Of a DNA stretch of 58,032 nucleotides, positions 44,801 through 54,706 are shown one piece after another (position 1 is the stretch's first letter; every line of letters starts with the position of its first letter). The translations under genes were made by a program, and so were the position numbers. Under the pieces are notes generated by a model. That model was not told the origin of the DNA. It saw nothing but the letters and a program-made list of their open reading frames with translations, and made no database searches. Location: positions 1,116,362 to 1,174,393 of the forward strand of contig KQ481955.1 of the NCBI GenBank assembly GCA_001430745.1, given 5' to 3'. The DNA comes from Auxenochlorella pyrenoidosa. Taxonomy: Eukaryota > Chlorophyta > Trebouxiophyceae > Chlorellales > Chlorellaceae.

Positions 44801-45934
44801 ACCGTCCCAGTTGCAGCCGCGGCGAGAGGCAGCTGCATGGGCCGGAATTGCGGCATGGGCCGGCCAGCCTCGGCCTCGCTGCTGGTGGATGTGGCTCGGC
44901 CCAGCTGCAGCTGGCGCGCTGCGATCCGCGGAGATTCATCCTCCTGGGATGCAGCTGCCTGCAGAGCCAGTTGTGGGGAGAGGCAGGGACCTAAGGCCTG
45001 TACGGCTGCCTGCACCCGCCCAGCCGCAGCAAGTAGCAGCTCCTGCTAGCACCGCACATACACCGGCATTTGCCTTGCCCTGGCAGCGAGCCTGGCCCGC
45101 CCAGCGAGACAAGACCAACCGCAGATCAACGCACCCAGCACCCACCCGCTGCTTGGCAAGCAGCTTGGGCTGCACGCCGCTGGCTGGGCCCGGCTCGCCC
45201 AGCGCCACTGCAAACTTCAGGTCCAGCAGCTTGCCCTTCAGCTCGGTGCCGCGCAGGGCCTCCAGGGCGTCTGCCGCCGAGGCGCGGTCAACAAACTTGG
45301 CAAAGCCGAAGCGTCGCGAGGTGCCTGGTTGGGGGTGGAGGGAGAGGTGGCGGGGGGGCGCAGAAGTTGGAGGGTGGTCCATGCGCGCTGCTGCAGCCTT
45401 GTTGACTGGCAGCGATCAAGTGGGTGCTGGCCGCGCAGCGCCTAAAGCCAACGCCGGGTGCATCATTGCACCCATGCACTGCCCACCTTTCTTGCCGATG
45501 GCCACGCAGGTGTAGATGGGACCAAATGGTGCAAACAGGGGGACCAGATCGTCGTCTGTGACGGTGCGCGCGAGGCCGTGGATGAAGAGCTTGCAAGCCT
45601 CGCCGCCGTCGCTTGGTGAGCCCTCTGCAGAAAAGGAGCGGTGCAGTTTAGGCTGCATCCTACCGCATCGTGCAGGCAAGAACCCTGGGTGAATGGCTCA
45701 CACTGCATGCGACTGATTGCGTTGCTGCTCGCCGACGACTCCCACCGGCGGGCAGAGCCGCCGCCTCACCCGGCGGGCTCCAGCAGCAGCTGCTGCTGGC
45801 CTCCTCGCTCAGGGAGTCCTCCTGTAGAGGGGCGGGCAGAGAGCAGCGTCAGAGCTCGAGCCAGAGACCAAGGGGTCGAGCCGGTCAGCCCTATTCACTC
45901 GCCCCTGCTGCCTGTTTCACACCTCTGACGCCAT
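39854..45934 (-). CDS. RRM RNA-binding protein with long Pro/Gln-rich middle and unrecognised C-terminal domain
   Basis: Starts with a 12-nt exon (MASE, 45923-45934) spliced to EDSLSEEASSSCCWSPPG. RRM1: RNP2 KLFIHGLARTVTDDDLVPLF, RNP1 RRFGFAKFVD, then ALEALRGTELKGKLLDL. A second RRM-like fold follows: HHLLIVPHGPG, LSHDAVVQLVWYFRPLQIS, SSVLFSTLQQAHAALDAV. Next come a Pro/Gln-rich region (about 43260-44220) and exons IHSIFSNIEAALAGRSFVPA, EEELDPREVYAAVDAWNL, RKLAPVEMLLKQTAVGDD, VQSTYVKPDTGRLMLVLH, DVSSPIPAEHISNTCPLLG, AKLAFHGRRLYRHE, VAAAAWRLQFAEHWAAEQ. Phases agree across the junctions I checked (MPPV/IHSI, TE/DEGEEE, NLS/TCFV), which argues for one gene. The 3' part (41.0-39.85 kb: ETRAILGSHEVLAPTVRR, AHERFIAVALAAHA, an acidic EQSLSEADQLLAEA) is poorly resolved, and a second gene cannot be excluded. 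RNA processing is the likely area of function. Confidence 0.6.
41681..41705. repeat. Poly-G run of 25
   Basis: Uninterrupted G homopolymer within an intron of the RRM gene. Its true length is uncertain, as such runs are error-prone in sequencing. Confidence 0.9.
41837..41912. repeat. GCAG/CAGG tetranucleotide microsatellite
   Basis: About 17 imperfect copies of the tetramer GGCA, with interruptions (AAGC, CACG), in an intron of the RRM gene. Confidence 0.9.
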
Positions 45935-46390
45935 ACTGCCCGCCAGACGCCACCCAGGCGACCCAGGCCGGAAAATACAGACGTGATGGCAAGCACCAGC
46001 AGCGCTTGAGGCGAAGGCGGCGGCACGCTGCCCGCTGCCGTGCAGCCTCGATGGGGCAGCACACCAGAAGGTATTTTCATCCTGTGCTCGTCAGCAGTGC
46101 ACCTTCTATGGCATTTGATAAAGCACTGACAGCTATCATCGATACAACTGTTTGCTGCCAAAGGCTGCATGCAGGAGCGGTTGGTGCAGGTGCAACCAGA
46201 AGTCAGTTGTACATCCTAGCACCAAGCAGGTGAGTCCAAGCCCTGTCGCCGGGACCAGCATTCATCACCACAGCGACTGCCGGTCACCGGTCACCACTGC
46301 TATGCACTTGTGGGATTTGCAGAGGCTGGCCCAAAATGTGGGAGCCTCTCAGCACAGGCTGTCAAGACCAGGGCAGCCATGAAGGAGTCC
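45935..46390. other. Intergenic region between two tandem minus-strand genes
   Basis: 456 bp: the 3' UTR of the 46391 gene and the promoter of the RRM gene. No feature recognised. Confidence 0.3.
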
Positions 46391-47544
46391 TCACACACCT
46401 CCGCGCAGGTGCAGCACTGACAGGTGCAGCCAGGCCAACATGCAGGCCAGGGGCAAGCCGAAGAAGAGCCAGAAGTCAGGCAGGCGCGCAGGCAGGCCGC
46501 TGGGCCGCAGCAGCAGGCGCCGCTGGTCGGCGCGGCGGCACTGCAGCGCAAAGCGGCGCCGCTGGCCGAGCTCGCTGCTGTACGCAAGGTACCCCACAAG
46601 GGGGCCGCCCAAGATGACGAGGGCTGGCTGGTAGGCAGCAGCACACAGCTGGTGAGCGCTGGACCCCCCGTCAGCGAGCGCCCCAGCCGTTCGCGCCGCC
46701 GCCGCGCGCCATACCAGCCGCTCCAGCGTCCGCTGCGCCATGCTGTAACCCTGCTGCAGGCCCGAGTTGCGGCACATGCGTGGGGCGAATACCGCGAGCA
46801 GGCCCGACTGGCAGGCGAGCACGGGGAAGAGCAGCCTGCGGGGAGGTAGAGAAGGGCCCGCTAGCGCATCACTGGCAAAAGTGGCCTTCCCAGGCTGCCC
46901 AGTGTACATGTGAACGGCTTTCCTCCCAAGTCATCCCAGCTCTGCAGCATGGCAGCAAGGCACACCTGAACGGCAGAGGGCTGAGGAACATGGTGAAGCT
47001 CAGCCACATGGGAGAGCCGTGCATGCTGGCTGTCTCTGCGAGCGCCCGGAACGTCGAGCCGCCTTGCGGGCTGGCCCAGCGCATGTGGGGGGAGAAGATG
47101 ATGCCCGCAACCACAAACAGAATCTCGCACAGCGCAGATGCCGCATACTGCAGCCTGCAAGGGCAGCGTCGGGGCGTGTGCTCTGCTTACAGTCAGGGAG
47201 TGTGGAAACCAGGTACCTGGGTGGCGGCGGCGGCGTCAAGCCAACACGGCGTGGTCCAGGACCCAAGCACTGTCGCACCCGATAGCACCTGTCACGCGAA
47301 TGGTGACTTGTACTTGCCATTCTGCGCACCTCAGCGAGGAGGAGGGCCGCACCAGGAAGAGCACGGCAGCGGCCAAGCTTCCGAGCAGGCCACCAGCGCC
47401 TCCAACCCGGTACGCGATGAGCAAGGAGGAGCAAAGCCGCAGCGTCTCTACCTGTAAGTATGCCCCCCGCTGCAACAGCTGCAGTCTGTGCCGGCGGAAC
47501 TCCTGTTCCGCAGCGGAACTCTGGAAGGACAGGTCGACGTGCAT
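46391..47544 (-). CDS. Multipass membrane protein, unknown function
   Basis: Start placed at ATG 47544 (MHVDLSFQSSAAEQEFRRHR); an upstream exon is possible. Exon 1 carries LCSSLLIAYRVGGAGGLLG and SLAAAVLFLV. Exon 2 (after CTTGCAG) reads LQYAASALCEILFVVAGIIF, then SPMWLSFTMFLSPLPF. Exon 3 reads LLFPVLACQSGLLAVFAP, then AYQPALVILGGPLVGYLAY and DFWLFFGLPLACMLAWLHLS, ending LHLRGGV at 46391. This gives about five to six hydrophobic segments in roughly 290 aa, with basic loops. Some algal cyclase-type proteins have membrane regions of similar look, but no catalytic domain is visible here and I do not claim homology. Confidence 0.5.
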
Positions 47545-48059
47545 CACGACAAGTAACGGGTTGTGATAACAGATTCGATACTGACGAGAGTCCTAGGGTG
47601 CCGCCATAGCAGTCCCGCAGCCGCCGCTGCCCCGCCTGTTGTGCCTGCAGCCCACATGCAGTCTCCGACACCTCTGCAGCTCGAGGTGGCAAGATCTTCT
47701 GTTGCGCCGAGTCCAGAGTCATACATTCCTGCATTGCTTGTCACTCCTCGCGTTGTTTGGCTACGAACCTGCTGTGTGACCTGACAGGCGGCGGTATCTG
47801 ATACCGGCCACTTCTCGCACCTACAGCCAGAAAATTACACTGAACCCGAAGCAGCCAACAACCTGAAAACGCAGCAGCTCAGCTGCGCATCCCTGAGCGC
47901 TCATCTCCTCCAGCGCGGTCACCAACGGGCCGCACCGAGGCCAGGCGGTGCCAGCCCCAGCCGCGCGCATCCGCAGCCCCCTCCCCTTCCAGCCGCTGTC
48001 CCGAGCCGCGCCACATGTCGGGCGGGCGGGAGGGAGCCTCGGCGAGCCGCAGCGAGTGC
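47545..48059. other. Intergenic or uncertain region
   Basis: 515 bp with no exon I can defend; open frames here lack conserved-looking sequence. Confidence 0.25.
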
Positions 48060-48430
48060 TCACTCCCCCCAAAACTGCCACCAGGGCTTGCGCTTGTAGG
48101 AGCCACGGGGCTCCTCGGCGGCCTCGCGCCTGCAGCCAGTGGGGGAAGGGGGAGGGGAGTCGAGGAACAGGGGTTGTGCGGCAGGGCAGGTGTGCAGCCG
48201 CCCCGGTGGGCTGCAGGCCTTTGCAAGGGGCTCCTCAGCAGCCGTAAAGCCTTCGCGCACCTGCATGGCAGCTGGGGCTGGGTGGACAGGCCAGCAGGGG
48301 GTCAAAAGAGGGGATAGTACCGCTCAACCACGGCATACAGCTCCAGGGTTCTTCGCCGCACCTCTGCATGCCGCTCGCTGCAGGGGCGCATGCTGGGGTC
48401 AGCTTCCAGGATTCCAGGAGGCACCCGACA
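48060..48430 (-). CDS. Weak exon cluster of an unrecognised minus-strand gene
   Basis: Three coding-looking pieces follow AG acceptors on the minus strand: ERHAEVRRRTLELYAVVERY (ending YYPLF and a stop at 48311), VREGFTAAEEPLAK (about 48263-48221), and REAAEEPRGSYKRKPWWQFW (ending GE and a stop at 48060). The first piece must be a last exon, or must be spliced before its stop. No start codon or upstream exon was found. The inverted repeat at 48441-48602 lies directly upstream. Could be a small protein gene or exon debris. Confidence 0.25.
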
Positions 48431-48440
48431 GCCCCACGAT

Positions 48441-48602
48441 GTCGTCAGCGCTGTGTTCACCCAGGTCTGTGGTGTGCTGAGCGTTTCGAGCAGGAGTGTG
48501 GCATTGAGGAGGCCAAGACCTGCCGCGCCGCCCTCCTCAACGCCACGCCATTACCAGGACACTCAGTACGCCACAGAACTGGTTGAACACAGCGCTGACG
48601 AC
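48441..48602. repeat. Imperfect inverted repeat (long hairpin)
   Basis: Left arm 48441-48512 and right arm 48532-48602 are reverse complements over about 70 nt with about 19 nt between them. The outer 19 nt of the left arm (starting GTCGTCAGCGCTGTGTTCA) match the right arm perfectly in inverted orientation; several inner mismatches are G-U compatible if transcribed as drawn. Either arm reads a similar peptide (SAVFTQVCGVLSV / SAVFNQFCGVLSV), so it may be an inverted duplication of an exon. Confidence 0.85.
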
Positions 48603-48812
48603 CGCGTGGGGTGGCGAAGCCGGCAGACAGTGAAACTGGCTTGATGGGCCCGCATTTCTGCTGCCATACCAGGCTGCGCATCCTCAACAGAATATTTGGG
48701 TCCTACTGCCAGCGGTGCCCGCGGCGACGTGCGCCCCTCCCTACAGCCCAACTGCAGGCACGCCAGCCGGGTGCAGCCCAAGCACGCTACTGGAAAGCCA
48801 CCACCCCCCAGC

Positions 48813-51800
48813 TCACTTCCTGCGCGCTTCCTTGGTCTCCAGGGCTCGCCCCGCCTTGCGCGCCGCGCCGTCCAGGGCCTGCTTGGTGACATCTGCCGCT
48901 GCCTCGGTGGTCGACTTGGTGATGGCCGCCGCCTCCTGCGCCTTGTCGCCCACCTGCAGGAACGCTCGGAAGAAAGCAGTGGGCCGCGCTTGCATGTCAG
49001 TCAAGATAGCATGCAGCAGCTCTCCAGTCCGGCAGGGTAGCGCACGCGCTACGCGCACACATGCCGCTGTCAGGACCGGTGCTGCCAGTGCGGCGGGGCG
49101 AGCAAAGCGTGGGCAGGCTGCAGCCTGTGTCAGAAAAACGGGACGAGGCTCGTTGGGCAGGGTGCAGGAATTGACCCACAGCGCACCTCGTGCACAGCGT
49201 CCACAGCGTTCTCCACCACCTCCTCCACCTGCAGCGGGGGAGGCAGCTGGCGGGGGGCCAGGGCAGGGCCGACCGTGGGCGGCGCAAGATAGCCAGGCAT
49301 TGGCATCCTGTGGAGCAAGTGCAGAAGGGGGTGTGGGTGCTGCCCAGATGAGGTGGTCATCAGAGTGAACGCCGGGAACCACAGGGCGTTGAACACCGCG
49401 ACCATGGTTTGCACATCTGTGGAGTCGTACGACCCGGGGGATGCGGAAACCAAGGTTGCGGTGTTCATGCCCTGTGCTTCCCCGCGTTGAACTCACTCTG
49501 ATGACCGCCTCGAGGGAAGCCAGAGGGGGCTGCCCCTCGTAGCTGCCAGACCACGCCTCTACACCAAGGCTTGCCGGGGCAGTCGCGCACCTGACGTCAC
49601 AGCCCTCCCTGCCTGCCTCCTGCAGGCACAGCACTGCGGCGCAGCACCTCACCTTGGCCTTCACACGCCGCACCGTCTCCTTGCGCTTGACTTCGTCCTT
49701 GAGCAGGGGCGCCCCGCTGATCAGGAGCCAGCCCGCCAGCGCCAGCCCGCCGCCCAGCATCAGCAGGCGCGCCGTGCCCGCCAGCGCGCCCTGCAGGGGG
49801 CGGCGGGGCAGAACATGGCCAGAGGCGGTTGGACGGTCAGCAGGGGAGGGCTCAAACCCGGGGGACAGGTGCACGGGGGTAGCACAGGCTGCAGCAGAGG
49901 CGGTGTGCCTCAGGCGTGCGGTAGCCCCCTCTCCATCGCAGCAGCAAGCCACACGGCAGCAACCGGGCCGGGGGATGTCAACAGCAGCCATGAGGCACAC
50001 CTTGAGGCCGCGCTGGCCGCCGCCCCCGCAGTGTTTGTGCCTGCAGGCCTGGCAGGCAAGTGAGGCCCGGCATCAGGAGATGCATGCTGGAAATGGATGA
50101 TGATCAGAAGAGCACTGCACACCTGCACTGCCTTGCTGCAAGCAGTGCCCAAACAGGCAATGCCCCCGCTGGCCGTCTTACCCAACCCAGCCAGTGAGGG
50201 CACGGCCGTCGCGGGGTGCCTGCCAAACGCAGAACCCAACAGCTCCCCAGAGGCTTGCGTGTTTGTTTGGGCTTAAAGTCTGTCTATCCGCAACGGAACT
50301 TGCGACACAGAGAAAGCAAGTGTCCCCACCCCCGCCCCCCACCTGAAGTCGTGGAAGCGCGCCTCGGTGGCCTCCTTGAGCTCGCAGTAGCCCGTCTCAA
50401 ACAGCAGGCGGCGCAGCACCGGCAGGTCTGCAGGGAGGGGACGTTGGAGCGGCACAGTAGCTATGTGCACAGGGCGGCTGGCTGGCAGGAGGGCGGGCAG
50501 ACACCACTGGCGTGCCTCTTTGGCACGCAGACATGGCAGTCTGCTTGCTGGCCTAGGCACCTAGGCTGGCCATGCTCGAAGAACAGACACGCGCCCACGT
50601 GCACAGAATTTGCCCGCGCCAGCAGCGCCCCCTCCCTGCCTGAGTGCTGGGTCAGCATCGCCTCCACTGCGCCCCACGGGTACTTGCGCACCGGCCAGAA
50701 CCTGCGGCTAAATGGCAGGCGGGGCAAGCAGAGAGTCTCGAGACCGCTGAGCAGCAGCGTGCACACTAGGCCATCATCAGCGCGGGAGTTGTGTGCTGCA
50801 GCGCTGGCAGATGTCAAGTTGTGGCCGTTCTGCTTGGAAACCATGCATGGACGGCAAGTGCAAAACCTGGCAGGCGGGCAGGCAGACAGGCAGGCAGGCA
50901 GGCTGGCTGGCTGGAACCTTGGCCCAACCTGCTGACCCTTGGGCCCGCCATGCAGGAGTCCCCTCGCTTTGCTCTCCACCCGACTCGCCCCTCCCACCTC
51001 TTGCCACGCACAGCCACTGCAGCCAGCATGCCAAATCCAGGCTGCCCAGCCCCACCTGCCGACCTCCAGGTCCATCGTGTTGGAGCCGATGACGGCAAAG
51101 GGGCCGGCGCCGTGGCGCGACCCCGCATCCTCCAGAGCGTCGCGAGAAAAGGGCGAGTGCACGCCCGCCTTGTGCAGGACGGCGCGCACCTTGTGCCGGA
51201 ACTCCTGCGGGGGGTGGGGTGGGGTGGAGGAGGTGGGGTGGGGTGCGGGTGGAGTGAGGTGGGTGGGTGGGTGGTGGGGGTGGGGGTGTGGGGGAAGGGG
51301 GGGCGGGAGCGGGGCGCATCGCAAGGCGCCCGCCACTGTCAGCCGCGCTGCTGCCGTGAGCCGCACGCGCTGCCAAGGCATGGCTGGCAAGGCATGGCTC
51401 GCGTGTGGCCCGCCGTCAAGCAGGTCCCAGATAGCCGCCACTCTTGCGGGTTGTGAACGGAAATGGATAGGTCGCGGAAGAAGCCTATCGCCCTCTTGGT
51501 CATTGGTGCAAGAACGCAAAAGGCCTCTCCCGCACTCTACAGTTCCGTCCGTACTCCGAGGAGAGGCAACCATGTGGGGCGCACACCAGCAAAGAGATCC
51601 ATCCTACCTTGCCGTAGCCCTGAGCTGCTCTTGCTCAAACAGGCACTAAGCCACCCACGACGGCCCAGGCGACCTCCGTGCGTCTGGCGGAGCAGCGAAA
51701 CATTGAAGCATTTGCCCTGTGCCGCTCACCTTGAGCTCCTCTGCCGTCATTGTGTCTGCCTTGGCCAGTACCGGCACCACCGGCACGCAGGCCGCCAGTT

Positions 51801-54523
51801 CTGAGATGAACTGCAGGTCGATCTGCAGAGCGAGGCAGGGCCAAGCCGTGGCAGTTGGCCAGGGGCGGGCAGGAGGCAAAGACTTTCCTGTGACAGTCCC
51901 GTCTTAACCGGAGAAGGAGGCACACAGAAAGAAGATGCTGAGGCGCGGCATCCCTGCATACACGCGGCTTGCAACGCTCGTCTGCAGGCAGCACGGACTT
52001 GGTTGCTGTCCGGGCGTGCCACTCCGCCCCACATTCTTCAAGCTGCCGCCCATGCGAGTAGCCCAGGCAGGCTGCCGCCGCATGTACAAGTGCGGCACAT
52101 GCGCTGCGAGAGCCCCCCCACCTAACCCCACCTGGCGCAGGCGGTGGGGCGGAATGAAGTAGAGGCAGACATCCACCCGGGTGTCCCGGATGGCATGCAT
52201 GGCGGCCCGCCGGTCGGGGTCCTGCTCCTGCGGGCAGGCAGAGCGCAGGCAGGGGAGTGGGCTGGGCGGCTGGGAAGGCTCAGCGCATTGCATGCAGACA
52301 TGGCCAGCCGATGGGGTCCTGCCCGTGGGGCCGGCAGCCACAGCGGGCGCTGAAGAGAGCCGGCTAACCCATCCATGCAGCATGCATGCATGCTTGCTGC
52401 AGGGCCACCCGGCTGGAGCTGCAAGAGCGCCGCCAGGTGAGGCCCCGCCGCCTCGGGCCATGCCGGATGCAGCCCAACCCTCTTCAGACTCACAAAACCT
52501 TCCTGGCCCCCAAGAGCCTGGGCCCTCCCCCCTCCCCCCTGCCTGCTCCAGGTAGGCCTCGCTGCAGTCTGAGATGTAGTCCAGCACCATGCGCCGGTCG
52601 CCCGCCAGGTCATCAGAGTCGCCGTAGCCTGAAGGGAGGCAGGAGCCAGGGGGGGGGCGAGTGCAGGTGTTCGGGAGCGGACAGCCACTCAGAGGCCTCC
52701 TGCCTGGGAACTCCCTAGGCCTGTGGCAGAGCGACCACAAGCGACTGGTCCCAGCCCAGTCGCAGACCTTTGCGTCAGCCCCGAACCTGCTGGCCCCCCT
52801 GCCCTTGCTCGCAGGGCACTTGCATGCAACGCCCTTGCACCTCGGTACGTCCTGCGCCCTGCTGCGCCCCTGCCACGGCCCTGCCCTGCCGTCCTCCCTC
52901 TCAACCCCCCTGCGTGTCCTGCACGCTGTTGCGCCCTTATCGCGGACCCGCCCTGCATGTGCCCTCCCCACCCCACCCCACCCGGCGTGTCCTGCACCAG
53001 GTAGTGGTGGTACACCTTGCTGTCCGAGTCCTGCAGCACAATCTCAGTGCACAGCGCCTCGGGGTTGTCCCGGAAGATCTGCAACGGGGCCATGGAAGGG
53101 AGGGCACATGGGGGATGACATGTGATGGGAGGTGAGGGGTGAGGCCCAGGCGGTGGGAAGCACAACTTGATGCCACCACCCTGCCCGCTCTGCATCCACT
53201 CGGTATTCCTCTCAAGCAAGCAGCGCTGGTGCTGCAGCTGCTGCCTGGCAGCGCGGCTACAGGGCGCGGGCAGGCGCGGGCAGGGCGCCCACCCGCCGCG
53301 CGTGGGGCAGCGAGGCGTCGTTGATGGGGAAGGAGGCGTCGCGGGCGTAGGCAGCAAACAGGTTGCGAGTGAAGGTGGTGCGGCCTAGGCCGTCCTCCCC
53401 CACAAGCAGCAACTTCATGTAGCTGCGGGGGGGCAGGCAGGCGGGCAGCCAGGGAAGGAAGGGCAGTTGGCAGGCTGACAGGGTCTGGCAGCGCAGTCAG
53501 CAGGAGGGACATGGAGTGCTCGATTATTCAGTGGTGTTGTGTGCGTGGGCCGCACCAAAACATTGCAGCAGCTGCTTGCAGTTGCGCCACGCGGCGTGCT
53601 GCGGGCTCAGACAAGATGGGGCTGCTGGGGCCCAGGGTGCCTCCTCATCTCCTGCCACCAACTGCCCCGCCTAACTGCCGCCCCATCTGGTGGCACCTGT
53701 TCCTACCAGCTGGGAAGCTCTGCGTGCTTGCAAATGCTGTCGCATGCATGGCAGCAGAGGTCCTGTGCTTCGATCACCCTGAACCCAAAGAGGTAGCTGC
53801 CCTCAGCCTGCTGCAACCCCCTCACCAGTGCGTCCAGTGCGGCTTGATCCTGGGCAGCCCGGCAAACGCGGCGCGCACGTCGCTCTCCCGCACCTCTGCC
53901 CCCGCCTCGCCGGCCGTCAGCATGCGGCCCTCAACCACCGTGGGGCCGGTGCCGGCGGGGGTCAGCAGGTGCTTCAGGTCTTCGTCTCGCAGGCGGCGAG
54001 CCGGGTGCTCGAGGCGCGCCGAGTCGGTGGCAGAGTGGAAGGCTGTGGGGCTGTCATCGGCAGGCCGTGCCACCCTGGGAGTGCAGGTGGGTTGAAATTC
54101 TTTTGCTGGATACTCACCCATGGGGGGTTGGTTTGACAGGAGTGACAGCTGGACCGGCCGCTGCGGAGCAGCCTGCCATGTCATCGCCCGCCGGCGCAAC
54201 CCTGGAAGCGGCACCCGCCCTCACCCGGGCACGCCATTGGCCCCCGGCTGCGCCGCTGCCGCCCCGCTTGCTGTCCCTCTGCTGGGAAGCGCCCATAGGC
54301 TGGGTGGGTGCTGCTTGGCGCCGCCGCCGCGCTCCTCGGGGAGCTGGCCCTCCTGCTGCGGCTCCTCCAGGGCCCTGGCCGCCTCCCCCTCGGCCTGGAA
54401 GCCGCCCTTTGCGCCTCTCCCAAACGTCAATCCCTCCACAGAGTCTTGCAGGCGTGGCTGGGGCTGCTCCAGCAGCGTGGCTGCCTCGGACCTGGTGGCG
54501 TTGAGCAGCACTGTGTCTGCCAT
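48813..54523 (-). CDS. Septin GTPase with C-terminal membrane segment
   Basis: Starts MADTVLLNATRSEAATLLEQ at 54523, with a disordered N-terminus. The GTPase domain reads SYMKLLLVGEDGLGRTTFTR (G1; about 53410-53360), QIFRDNPEALCTEIVLQDSD, VYHHYLVQDTPGYGDSDDLA (G3 DTPG), EQDPDRRAAMHAIRDTRVDV, CLYFIPPHRLRQ, IDLQFISELAACVPVVPVLA followed by KAD (G4 AKAD), VRKYPWGAVEAMLTQHS and LPVLRRLLFETGYCELKEAT with ARFHDFR, all septin hallmarks. Downstream exons give a hydrophobic stretch (LLMLGGGLALAGWLLISG), a charged DEVKRKETVRRVKAK, VEEVVENAVDAVHE and a helical Ala/Lys/Glu tail ending ETKEARRK at 48813. Septins form filaments at division and membrane-remodelling sites. The canonical Walker A Lys (GxxGxGK) is Arg here (GEDGLGRTT). 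Exon borders in the C-terminal third are approximate; the tail could be a separate small gene, but phases fit one gene. Confidence 0.85.
50258..50310. repeat. Dispersed repeat, copy A (septin intron)
   Basis: A 53-bp element (TTTGTTTGGGCTTAAAGTCT ... CGCAACGGAACTTGCGAC) closely matching 57327-57387, which carries an 8-nt extension (GTCTGTCG duplicated). Both copies sit in introns of minus-strand genes. Confidence 0.8.
51205..51310. repeat. G-rich GGGGT/GGTGG tract in septin intron
   Basis: Imperfect GGGGT and GGTGGGT repeats on the + strand (C-rich on the transcribed sense). It contains many G3+ runs capable of quadruplex formation in principle. Confidence 0.7.
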
Positions 54524-54706
54524 ACCGCGGCTGTTCAAACGAGAGTTGGTGCGCGGGGGAATGTAAGGAGATTGACAGTATCTGGCGGACGGCAAGGGGT
54601 AGTTAGCATGGGAGGCGTGCTGCGCCGAGAGGCGACTTCCGTGAACTCTCGAAACCGAAAGTTGTCGAGAGTTGCCCTGATCCGAGCTTCGCCCGCCCCT
54701 CTCAGC

